The notes below the pieces were generated by a model, which saw only the letters and a list, made by a program, of their open reading frames with translations, ran no database searches and was not told the DNA's origin. The position numbers and the translations under genes were made by a program. From NCBI GenBank assembly GCA_028455995.1, contig JABELC010000003.1:3038001-3102000 (forward strand): DNA of 64,000 nt, written 5' to 3'. This stretch comes from Scleromitrula shiraiana (Eukaryota; Ascomycota; Leotiomycetes; Helotiales; Sclerotiniaceae). Positions 49,013 through 59,592 of this stretch are shown piece after piece. Numbering within the stretch: the first letter of the stretch is position 1; each line of letters opens with the position of its first letter.

Positions 49013-49859
49013 CATTCTTAGTTATTACACATACACTAATTTATTTTGAATTGATCTTATATTTCTTAGATCGAACTCATAAACAAGAATTCAAAATACA
49101 AATCTAAATTAAGAAAAAAACTTCTACACAAAGTAGTATATATCTAGAGAACAATGTAAAAAGTCTAAGTAGATTATCTAAATAGTTAAAATGGATCTAG
49201 AATATATCTAATATGATGATGTCATAAGACAATTTCCATTATATTCTTGTTGTTCTTTGTATTTTTTTATATATCTCTTTCTTGTCCTCCTCTAAGCTAT
49301 CCTTTTTATAATCACATAATTCTTAGAATAATACATAGATTTCATTTCCTGTCTATTAAGAGAACAAATTCCTATTCATGAACAATTTCTATTAATGAAA
49401 AGTGTTAATAGTAAAGGCTGATATCCCTATGGCTGCTCTTAAGTCTACATTTATCATTACGCCCTTGCAGTTCTATTGTTTGTCGTTTGATATCTTGTAT
49501 TGACTAAACTCAACTTAAAGAAAAACATTGCAAGGCGTTTTGCAGTGGTTTGTAACGATAGTTATGTTGGTATTATGTTAAGAATCGAATTGGCAATAAA
49601 TATGATTTCATTTAGAAACGCAATATCTATAGATCTCTTTCATATAAATATCTTTGTTTACTTTCATTGTTGTACAAACGGACATTGATTGTCAATCATT
49701 CAGATCCGGTGAAGCTTCTTCTTTGATACACTTTTTATACTACAATTCTCAACATACAAATACCACAATATCCATAGTAAGTTTTTATGTAGTTTTTCAG
49801 CCTTTAAACCCTGTTTACTTGGCATTTAAGATACGTTGAAATTGTAGCAATTGACAAAA
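49013..49859. other. Intergenic, promoter of the protease-like gene
   Basis: An A+T-rich region without a gene. The bases before 49860 (TTGTAGCAATTGACAAAA) form the translation start context. Confidence 0.4.
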
Positions 49860-51942
49860 ATGCCTCCCAAAAGAAAGGCATCCCCCCAACCTCCAGCACA
49901 CTCTACCAAAAAGCCGAAATTCACTCTTGAAGTCCAACGATGCATGACCGCTCCAGTTGAGTTCAAACTTTCTGATGAAGCAAGTCGAAATTTGCTTCCA
50001 TATTTAGGAGCTGGGTATCATATGGTGCACACGAGTGGGAGTGGGGCTAAATGTGGGGCTGAAGCACTTGCTCACAGTGAGTATAACATGTCCTTTAACT
50101 TTACTCTTCGTGGTCTCTACCGGAGTCTATTGTTTCGTATATCTTTACAACGTTTTAATTTAAAACGACCTCATCAGTTTCCTTCTAAATTTTTCCAAAT
50201 AAGTAGGAGGTTAAATCTTCAATTTTCTAGGTTATGGTGCCGCACGTAGACTTGCCGCCCCAGATGGAACATCTGTGGATGACAATCCAACTGGAAGCGA
50301 CCTCGTCGGATTAAGCAGCGATAAGGATGCTTTCGAAGCTGCAGCTCGCATTTACTTTGGTCAACTCGAAATAGGTGAACAGAACCAGCAAATCAGGAGG
50401 GTTTCTGGAAATAGAAACTTCGATATCAACACATTGCAAATATGGTTAATAATGCTGAATCAACAGTTTGGGACAGATTACTTGCTGGGTATCATCACCC
50501 AGGGATACAATGTGTGTTTGATGAAGAATAAAACGAAATATGGTATAAACTTCAAGCAGCCGACACGGAATGGAGATTTAGGAGTTGATCGTGCCATAGT
50601 ATGGATATACAATGACAATGCGAGGGTGATAGAGAGCGCTCATAATCCAGATTACTCAGGTGGTCTTCTAAATCATTGGGTGGGGGTTTCAGCAGGGAAT
50701 TTACCTAACGACAAACTTTGGAAGAAGAAAACAGAAGATTGGGACTTGGAAGATGACACCAACAGGGATCTAACAACTGGTGTGTGGGTTGTCACTACTG
50801 ACTGTCCCGGTGATGCTGCCAATCATCTTCTTGAGATATCGTTGGGCAATTTTGTTAGACAAACTCCACCTGATAACACTGTGGTTGTCCCAGACGATCA
50901 TATGTGGGTAGAAAGAAGTAGCGAATATGATCCCAACCCCAGAGATGAGAGAAAACCTCACAAAGGCCTTGTTCCTATCGCCAACCTAAAAAAGATCGAA
51001 AAAGATATGATGGCGCCTAAGGAGCCGAAAGAGAAGGAGCCTGCTGTTAGCATTATAATTAAGCCTAGTACTCAGGAAGTAGCTTTCATCATCTATCGAA
51101 CAATAGAGCCAACAACCAAAGTTGGTGAAAAGTATGGGGATCCAAATAACGCGGCCAAGAAGTTCGTTGGGAACTTTACCTTTCAGGATTCCGAGTTTCT
51201 TCTTGATGCAAATTTTCCTCTGGAGAACTTCTACCCACAAGTAACAAGAATTGATGGGACTTCCGGAAGAGCAAAACCACGAAATCTCCAAAAATTAAAA
51301 GAACCATGGGGACTTCCCGGCGTTTTACCGTTGCCGATTGTTTTCCCAGAACCTAAGATTACGAGTCCTAGAAAGCTTCGGCTTCAACCGATGCTTCCTT
51401 TTGATCAGTATTCTACCCGTAAATCACTTTTAGAGGAATTGGATAAACGAAAGATAAAAGCGCCTCGGAAAGTAAAGAAAGTCATATACGATGCGATTGT
51501 TCAATTTGACCAAGAAAAACTTAAGAAGGACTCCGCAAAGGAAGCGGCGACGGCAAAAAAAGCTTCAGCGAAGAGAGGGAGTACGAAGATTGTAGGATTG
51601 CCAATGAAGCGTTTGATTGCAGATATCGTGGCACAGCCCGGTCCATGGCCACCAAAGGCGCCCCCATTTTGGTCTGGTGAGATCGTTTTGTACTTGGGTG
51701 AAGGAGACCAAGAGAATGGAGACACTTATGTGAAAGACTACGAAGGTCGCGTTGGGAGAGTTCCCAAGGATAACCTTGAGAAAATCAAAGCGCCATGGGG
51801 CCTTCAACTCGACAGAGGAGGAATGTCTTACATCCTAACCAATGCTCTCATGGGTGCAAAACAGTCCAAACCAACATCACTGAAAAGACCTGCGACCGGG
51901 GCTGCTGTTGGCGCACCAGCAGTGAAGAGAACCAGAAAATAA
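49860..51942 (+). CDS. Papain/OTU-like cysteine protease candidate with SH3-like and SAP-like segments, 642 aa
   Basis: Exons are 49860..50076 and 50231..51942; AG is completed across the 154-bp intron (GTGAGT donor, TTCTAG acceptor). The start is the first ATG (PPKRKASPQ). The KRK and KKPK clusters in the first 20 residues and the C-terminal KRTRK suggest nuclear import. Residues 57-75 (HTSGSGAKCGAEALAHS) look like a catalytic-Cys helix of an OTU/papain-fold protease with C65. NHWVGV near 220-225 offers the His (H221), after strand AIVWIYNDN. Three later segments share a pattern ending G-x-V/A-x-P/K-x-N-L-x-K (about 318-329, 417-429, 577-591), like SH3-like barrels. Residues about 460-503 resemble a SAP-type helix pair. 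Function is not established. It is intact, flanked by a MITE and a foldback element. Confidence 0.75.
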
Positions 51943-52314
51943 CAAGAACAATGGATTGAGAACAACAAACGGAATTCTCAAAGCGTACTCAGGCTAGTGA
52001 TCTATTTTTATAGACGAAAGATAACGACTACATTGTCGGACACGCTGTCAAACTCTATGGGACTCGGAGCAAAAAGAATTATTTATGAGAGACTCCTGTA
52101 ATTTCCCCATGGATTTTTGCCCACTTTTTTATAGATTTTTAAGAACGATGTAATAATATTTGTTACTAGTAACTTGAAGGTACTATAGATTCAAGTTGTG
52201 TGATGATATAAACTTGGAGCTGATGTATTGCCAGTGGGTACTTGAATTAATCTAATAAATATAAATACATCTGTGGGATGGCCCGTGCTTTTAGCAGTAT
52301 TTTTTTAAATAGTA
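51943..52314. other. 3' flank of protease-like gene
   Basis: There is no coding signal. It includes the likely 3' UTR and ends at the TA target of the foldback element. Confidence 0.4.
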
Positions 52315-53292
52315 CTCGGTTAAATTAAAATTGAAGCACGCGCAAAATAAGCGAATCGCCTCAAAATCGACGATTTTGTATAAAACACCTCTTATGCCGA
52401 TGTAAATAAATCGATCAATTATTTATAGAATTATTTAAAATTTTAAATTTGTATTATTTTTATATTTAAATATTTATGATTAAAATTTAAAGGTTAAATA
52501 ATCATTTTAAAATTTATAATATTTAATTAAATATAAAATAAAAATCATATGAAAACACGATATTTTTAACTTGATTTAAATCGAGTAAATTACTATATTA
52601 GGAAATAATAAAGATATATATGAATATATAGAAAAAAAAGCTTTCATTTAATATAAATATTATATATTAAAATGTAATATAATAATCTTGAAAAATCGAA
52701 GTTTTAAGAGTATTTTTAACTCGTTAAAATCTTTAAAAATCTTAATAATTTATTCAAATCAAAATTATATTAAATAATATTTTAATATAGTAATTATAAG
52801 GATAAAAATTATTATATATAAAAATTTGAAATGATTTTAATGATTTTTAAAAATCGAAGTTATAGTGGTGCTTAGTGCTTGTAAACACTATATATACTCT
52901 TTTTAACTTTATTATATTATATTTTTTATATATCTTTAATATATATAATATTTATATTAAATAAAAAGTCTTTTTTTAAATATTTATATATATCTTTATT
53001 ATTTTTTAATATAATAATTTACTTGATTTAAATCAACTTAAAATTATAGTATTTTTATATGATTTTTACTTTATATTTAAATAAATATTATAAATATTAA
53101 AATCATTATTTAATCTTTAAATTTTAATAATAAATATTTTAATATAAAAATAATCTATATTCAATATTTTAAATAATTCTATAAATAATTGATTGATTTA
53201 TTTACATCGGCACAAAAGGTGATTTATACAAAATCGTCGATTTTGAAGCGATTCGCTTATTTTGCGCGTGCTTCAATTTTAATTTGACCGAG
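52315..53292. mobile_element. Foldback element, 978 bp, arms of about 375 bp, TA duplication
   Basis: The left arm begins CTCGGTTAAATTAAAATTGA and the right arm, reverse-complemented, begins CTCGGTCAAATTAAAATTGA. Inverted similarity continues for roughly 375 bp (52315-52690 against 53292-52917), leaving a centre of about 225 bp. TA lies at each border (52313-52314, 53293-53294), as with Tc1/mariner targets. Many arm differences are C/T or G/A, and the interior is A+T-rich, which fits RIP acting on a duplicated sequence. There is no coding capacity. Confidence 0.85.
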
Positions 53293-54391
53293 TAAATACT
53301 AAGGTTTTTTATAATATTTACAAACTTCCGAGTCTTTTGATTACATAAATAATATAACAAAAAAAAATAAATTGAAAAAAAGATATTGTTTCAAGTTACT
53401 ACTAGTATTGATTTCTTGACTACTAGTATATACTAAATAATACAACTTGAAAAAGAGATTTAAAAAAAAGTTTATCGGACTCGGAGAATCTTTTAAATTA
53501 GTAACAAAAAATATTTAGTAATAATTCTTTTGTATATACTATTAAATTAATGTTTTATATACATAAACTACTAGTAGTTAAACTCTTATTCTCCTTTTCA
53601 AGTTCATGGGTTATTCGGTTAAATTAAAATTGAAGCACACGCAAATTGTCAACTTGAAACAATCTCAAAATCGATCATCATTCAACTTGAAGTTTTGTCA
53701 CGGTACTAGTACTAGTACTAGTAAATATTTCTTCATCAGCGAATTTTTTTTTAGTTCAACAAGCATGGATGAGCCGTATAGTCTAGATCATTTACGTCAG
53801 TGGTTCCTAATTGATTATTAATCGGCTACTAGAAAGCTTTTTGTAATAAGAGTAGTACTATGTAGTTATAACTTCAAGTTGTGAGTCTTCTTCGCTAACT
53901 TGAACGTCTAACTCTATGATCTAGACACACCCAATCGCCACTCGATTGAGAAAAGCCTGTCATATCTACTTGGCTTCAACATTGATAATTAAGGAGTATT
54001 TCTTATCAAACACAAAGAGCGAGACTCAAATGATTAGACGGATCAAACGACTCGGATTAGATGTATTGAATAATTGAAGTGAATTAGTTCCGCTACACAC
54101 CCGAAGATATTCCGGGAAGCGATTTTCTCCTTGAATTTTTATTACTAATACACATGCTCATTATATATCTACTAGTGCAAGAGACATGTTTGCTTCAATC
54201 AAAGCTTCTGTTATATCCCTATATAAGTTGAATGGACAGACTTGATACAAAAAGAGTCCATACAATACAACTACTATACGAGTGCTACAAACCCTTCAAG
54301 TTACAATGACTAACTTATTTACTCGACCCATCTGGGCCAACGCTTCCAGACATCTTCTCATAAAATTTGGCCTCCTCCCCCCAAAAGCTCC
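53293..54391. other. Intergenic with transposon remnant and ACTAGT repeats
   Basis: This contains the diverged foldback end described separately and a short (ACTAGT)3 run at 53705-53722. TACTAGTA-like words are frequent. No gene is supported. Confidence 0.4.
53613..53675. repeat. Diverged fragment of the foldback-element end
   Basis: ATTCGGTTAAATTAAAATTG and the bases after it match the left end of the 52315-53292 element at 31 of 33 positions, with one C-to-T and one G-to-A change. A CTCAAAATCGA match follows after a gap. It is a remnant of a second copy, with RIP-type differences. Confidence 0.65.
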
Positions 54392-56347
54392 CTACACGCT
54401 TTCATTTATATTCATTTCTGAAGTCTCATCTGTAGCTCGATCAGTTGTCCTGGTACCCGAACTATATGAAAATCCATCATCAATCAGCTTCCTGTCCACA
54501 CCCAACAACCACCCTGGTGACCCGACTCTCGCCGATCCGGTTGGTAGATCCATGCGCTTTCGTATAAAATTGAATTGCACACGATTCCGTTTCGAATATT
54601 TCTTCTCATCTTCTTTTACATTAGTATCAACAATCGCTCGATCAAAAACTGGATCGTATATTCCAAGTTTCAAATCCATCGGGACCTCTGCTTTAGGAAG
54701 ATATAATGAAGTGAGTTTAGTCAAATAAAAAGGTGTACCACCAAAGTTATTTTTGGTACTTTTGACATTGTGAAGCGAGCCTACTTCCGGCGAGGTACAT
54801 GTAGTGCTCGCAGAAAGAGTCGTTGGTGAACCATTTCGTAGAACTTGGACACCCCCATTGCCTGTACTAAAATCCGGTGGGCAATATGTCTCGACCAATT
54901 CGGCACCGCGATAACTTGAGTCTGGTGTTGAATCAGTATCGGTAACTGTAACAATTTCTGGAAAATCGTCCGGTGCAATCATTTGACAGGTCTTGAGTAT
55001 ATCCACGTTCACATGGCGAATTTGCTCCTTCAACACAAGTTCAACTTTCTCATTTCGAAGTTTTGTTTCCGAGCTGTCGTTATATAAATCGCAAAGCATT
55101 TGTGTATCTTCGCTCTTGAACTTTGACGGAATACCTATATTGAACTTCCTCTTTAAAATCATTGCTTGAAGTAAAATCGATCCCATCCTAGATGTGTTAC
55201 CACCATATGAACTCCCATTGATGAACTTTTCATATACACCTGACATTCGAGAGATTGAATTGAAACTGCTATGTTGATTGATCATCGTATCGTCATAATT
55301 GATTTCTGCAATAATGTCCGGAAGCCAGCCTTCTTGACCTTCACCGGGCTCATTCGGAACCATCTCGCACTTAGTATTCGTGCATTCAGGAATCTTGTTA
55401 GGCTTTTTCCAGTAAGACAACAATTTGTTGGTAGTGTAAAAAATGCACGGAGAAAGCGGAAAGCAATGGATAGCATAATGAAAAATGAAGTATTTGAGAG
55501 CCACTACGTATGAGATTATTTCTGGATCTTGAGAATCCTTCCAATGGTTCTTGATTCCACTGGGTTTGGCGTAGAAATACATGCCGTATAACTGTAGGAA
55601 TTCAGCCAGGTCTTCGAGATATTCATAAGACCCTTCAAAATTCATAAAAATTATCCGAGCCAGTTCGTCGCATAACTTCTTTGCTGCATAATTCTCAATA
55701 TACTGAATTAAGAAAACGGAGTAGGCCTTGTTATTGGGACAGTCTAGTAACATCTGAGCATTATTCGACCGGCTCGGATTTGATATCGATAGAGAGTCAG
55801 GAGTAACGCCGTAGGACGGACCTCTATAAGCTTTCGATCCTCGTGCTTCACGAACAATGTGTAGCATCCAGTCATACATTCCCAAGGATGAGTATAATTC
55901 GAAGGTTTCCTTGATTGTTGGAAATTGCATTGTCTTGCTTCTCGATCTAGACTCCATATACGGGGTTATCTCGGACCGTCCATGGTCTTTCATTTGGCCA
56001 GATTCAGCCCCTAATTTGGACTTGGATGGGTTTTTGAATTCTAGATCTTGCCCATCAACATGTTCTCTTGCAGAGATTCCGAAAGAATTCTGAGTAAAAA
56101 ACGCTTCATGAAGGTCGTTCAATGTAGTGGAACCCGGTAGTTGCGGACTCGGAGGCCTGGTCTCGCAACCAGTGGTATTGAAAATTGGGATCGCATCAGG
56201 AAGTTCTGGTAGTACTCCGACATCTAAGGACTTGATAGTGTTTATAACTGGTTGTAGGTGTTTTTGCTGCTCAATATTCTGCAATCTTGTTGATAAATTC
56301 TTCTGGGGCGGTTGTGCCTTAGTATTCCCATCTTCGCACTTTGCCAT
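54392..56347 (-). CDS. Hypothetical protein, 651 aa
   Basis: This is one long ATG-started exon with no frame break. No family is recognised. The first 120 residues are polar and probably disordered (KAQPPQKNLSTRLQN, RPPSPQLPGS). The middle, about 140-330, is helical and hydrophobic in patches: KETFELYSSLGMYDWMLHIV, a LEDLAEFLQLYGMYFYAKP segment, and KYFIFHYAIHCFPLSPCIFY. This resembles the BTB/Kelch-associated type of fungal orphan protein that senses or scaffolds, but no domain can be named. The C-terminal 250 residues are Ser/Thr-rich and polar, ending MNINESV. There is no signal peptide. The neighbour upstream on the same strand is also unrecognised, and both lie between repeats, suggesting lineage-specific genes. 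Confidence 0.75.
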   Translation of the reverse strand: MAKCEDGNTKAQPPQKNLSTRLQNIEQQKHLQPVINTIKSLDVGVLPELPDAIPIFNTTGCETRPPSPQLPGSTTLNDLHEAFFTQNSFGISAREHVDGQDLEFKNPSKSKLGAESGQMKDHGRSEITPYMESRSRSKTMQFPTIKETFELYSSLGMYDWMLHIVREARGSKAYRGPSYGVTPDSLSISNPSRSNNAQMLLDCPNNKAYSVFLIQYIENYAAKKLCDELARIIFMNFEGSYEYLEDLAEFLQLYGMYFYAKPSGIKNHWKDSQDPEIISYVVALKYFIFHYAIHCFPLSPCIFYTTNKLLSYWKKPNKIPECTNTKCEMVPNEPGEGQEGWLPDIIAEINYDDTMINQHSSFNSISRMSGVYEKFINGSSYGGNTSRMGSILLQAMILKRKFNIGIPSKFKSEDTQMLCDLYNDSSETKLRNEKVELVLKEQIRHVNVDILKTCQMIAPDDFPEIVTVTDTDSTPDSSYRGAELVETYCPPDFSTGNGGVQVLRNGSPTTLSASTTCTSPEVGSLHNVKSTKNNFGGTPFYLTKLTSLYLPKAEVPMDLKLGIYDPVFDRAIVDTNVKEDEKKYSKRNRVQFNFIRKRMDLPTGSARVGSPGWLLGVDRKLIDDGFSYSSGTRTTDRATDETSEMNINESV

Positions 56348-56818
56348 TAAAAGTTCTCGAACTGAAGGAATAACTGTAATCTGTCGAAGAAATTGGAATA
56401 ATACGAATTCGCTGTAAGATTTATTCTGTATGACGGTAAATCAAATACTCAACTAATACAGTATAATGAACGTAAACTTTCAAATAGCTCGAGCAATAGT
56501 AATGATACCTAGGTAGCGACAGCAATAAAAAGTATATATCTATATAGAATTTTAAACTGAGAATGAAGATGATTCTTTACTGTTTTGGCTATAGGTGAGC
56601 GTAGTTGACAAATTCACTTTGTGGTCATCAGTCCGGAAGATAGATGGTGAAGCATATCGTTCTTTCCATTAATACTAACTACTAAGGCAAGTTTACAGGC
56701 GACCATTTCGAGGGCTTAATATCTGTAGGTATATCACAGAAGGAACGGTTTATAGAATTTCTTGCTCCCTATTTTTCTTGGTATGTATATATAAACAACC
56801 GCATCTGTGCTTTAAAGC
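56348..56818. other. Intergenic between two minus-strand orphan genes
   Basis: This is the promoter side of the 651-aa gene. It contains one exact TACCTAGGTA palindrome at 56506-56515. Confidence 0.4.
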
Positions 56819-57657
56819 TCAGCTTTTAAGCATCCCGTGTTCTGGATTTGGGGATTTTGGGAGCTTGATTCCTAAATCATGCGCAATCATTCTTTTGATG
56901 ATAGACATCGAGGTCTTGGGCCGAGAATGTTGGGTGCTCAAATTTTTGATACGGTTTGACTGTTTGTAAATGGGTGAGACTTCTGATCTTGCGATGGACG
57001 TTGACTTTTTCTCAATCTTTTCTCCGGCAGATCTCCATCCCTCGGCACCTTCGTTGTTCCTTCGTATTAATGAATATTCCATACCACGTGAACCCGTAAT
57101 TTCATCTAAAGCATGCCTATATGGTTCGATGTGGTTTTTCTCCTCCGCCGACTCCACATTTCTTTTATCTGAGATCTCGAATTGAGCCATGGGAGTGATT
57201 ACTTCTTCGATAGTACCGCCCATCGTTGTCATCGTTGGAGAATTTCCACCAGATTTCACCTTCCGCTCTTTTTGATGCTCCTGAGGATCATGCTTGGTAA
57301 CATTTTCTTGCATGGGTAAGATCGAACAACTCCTCTCTTCTCCAACATCTTGTGCAATGAGAACTTCCGTCTTCTTCAACACAAATTCGCCAGTCTTTTC
57401 TGTATTGCCTATCTTGGCTTGTCTTTTGAACCCAACAATATTCCATCCACGACCAGGAATCTTCTCCCATATAGTATTATTGTGTATCATACGTAGAGTA
57501 TTTGGTGCATCCTCCAGATATGCCAACGATTCTTGATCTTCCAGTTGATTAAATATTGTATCCAGACAAGCTTCATTGATAGTATCTGAGATTCATTAGT
57601 GTCTTCAATGAAAAGGCAGAGAATTAGAAGTTTAAAGTCATACTAACCATTGACCAT
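56819..57657 (-). CDS. Hypothetical protein, 258 aa, with 10-nt first exon
   Basis: Exons are 57657..57648 (ATG GTC AAT G) and 57585..56819. The 62-bp intron starts GTTAGTATG and ends CTCAG, and joining gives MVNDTINEACLDTIFNQLE. The start is the only ATG that leads into the helical N-terminus; the long exon alone lacks a suitable one. Residues 1-60 are helical and acidic and include the aromatic NTIWEKIPGRGWNIVGF. The rest is Lys/Glu/Ser-rich and probably disordered (KHDPQEHQKERKVKSGG, ESAEEKNHIEPYRHALDE). A basic C-terminal region (RPKTSMSIIKRMIAHDL) may be a helix. No family is recognised. Confidence 0.65.
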
Positions 57658-59592
57658 CTTGTTTATCTTCGCATAAAGGTATGAAATATCAGTTGATTAT
57701 TGTTTTCGAGTGTTTGATGAGAAATTAACAACCAATTTATCATTTGAAATATACTTAATGAAGAATATTGTTATATGTAAGACAAGCAAGATAATGAAGT
57801 TGAAAGTTGAAGAGAATTAAAAAACATAAAGTAACTTCAAAGTGATACCTACTATGTAGGGAGTACCTTCTATACCCACTATGTACATAGTAGGTTCGTG
57901 GTAGGGTTGAAGTCGAAAGTGAAGGCAAGAGTGTTACCCAAAATGGAAAGAACAGTATGAGATTCTAAGTTACCTATATAAAAAGTAGTAAATAGTATGT
58001 ATTCTTAATTTATTATATACTATTTACAATGTACTATGTACTATATACTATTTATTATGTATTATTTACTACTATGTACTATATAATATTTATTATTTAC
58101 TATTTATTATTTACTATTTATTATTTACTATTTATTATTTACTATTTATTATTTACTATTTATTATTTACTATTTATTATTTACTATTTATTATTTACTA
58201 TTTATTATTTACTATTTATTATTTACTATTTATTATTTACTATTTATTATTTACTATTTATTATTTACTATTTATTATTTACTATTTATTATTTACTATT
58301 TATTATTTACCTAGTAGTACTAGTAGTAGTATTTATTATTTACTATGTACTACTATACTATATACTATTTATTATATAGTATTATATATTATTTATTATG
58401 TACTATTTACTATTTATTATGTACTATTTATTATGTACTATTTATTATGTACTATTTATTATGTAATATTTACTATGTAATATTTACTATGTAATATTTA
58501 CTATGTACTTTCCTCCTATCTACGCAGTAAGTAATATATATTCATTGTACATTGCGATCTTTCCAAGCTTCATCTTATCTTACACTACCTAGTGGCCGTT
58601 GCTTGTTCATATTTCATGTTCACTGCCATGATTTGTAAGTCTAGGGATAACAGACCGCAGTATGATGTAATACAATTGCTTCAAATTTAGATCGTAATGT
58701 CATGGTTGCTATTGAACGACTAACGGAATGTCTGAATAATTCACGAACCCAACGACCATAATTCTGACAATAGTTGAAACTGGGTGGCGTAAAAAATACT
58801 GTCAATAATAGCTGAAGATTCCTACTGCTAGATCTTCCACAATCATCCAACAGATAGATCACATTTGTACGCCAGTCATCAAATGAAGCTGGTGTTGTCT
58901 AATGTAGCTTCATCTGACAAGGCTTCATTTGAAAATCAACAAGCTACAAAAGTAATCAATGTATTTTGAAAATGTAACGTTCTCTGCATCACTTAAAAGA
59001 TAAATGATCTTCAGTTGTTTCGGTGTCTAATCTATTCAGTCCAAACGCCATCTTATCTAGATAATTCCATTAGAAAGTAGATTTTATACTTCCCTCTAGG
59101 GTAAGAACGTTTTTTAACCATTAACAGACAAAGAACCAGTGATGTATGATGCTCATATCACTAAATTCATAAAACATGGCATTCTTGTAATGCGATTCTA
59201 CTAAAATATGCATGTTGAAAAGGTGTAGCACAATGGCTGCACCTCCCAATGAACATCTAGATCTCTGCAAGGTATTCTACCCAGATAATGCGGGGTGGGT
59301 GGCTTAGACGGAAGCAGGCCCAACACGCCTAGCAGCCACTGGTAGTACAATGACCACCACCCCCACAATCTACCACCGATGCAGAAGACAAGGGTCCAGT
59401 GAGGTCTAAGCCTCCATATTCAAATAATCGTAAGTTTATCCGTGATTTTCTTCGGGATCAACTTATAGATTTCTAGTCGGTCCTATTTTCACTCGTGGTA
59501 AAGTCTTGCAGGTCTTACTTGCTAGCAGTTTTAGGAATCATTTCTATATATGTTGTTCTTTCCCTGGTTTTTCTTGTTTGGATAGTTTTCAT
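57658..59592. other. Intergenic containing the minisatellite
   Basis: Apart from the tandem array, no gene is supported. A candidate start near 59233 (ATGGCTGCACCTCCC) leads quickly to stops in all splicing options tried. Near 57850-57900 the sequence has repeated CTATGTA words. Confidence 0.4.
58000..58510. repeat. A+T-only minisatellite with 14-bp unit
   Basis: TATTTATTATTTAC is repeated almost perfectly about seventeen times in the core (58080-58310). It is flanked by decayed versions (TATTTATTATGTAC and similar) to about 58510. The open frame it creates on the plus strand (58029-58379) is an artefact: a 14-bp unit read in threes gives a 14-residue protein repeat. Confidence 0.9.

Noticed and set aside
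58029..58379. 116-residue repetitive open frame
   Set aside because: It is produced by reading the 14-bp minisatellite unit in triplets and has no gene features.
59233..59450. ATG followed by a Pro/Asn/Glu-rich reading and a later Ser/Thr/Asp reading
   Set aside because: Every splice combination tried met a stop codon within a few codons.
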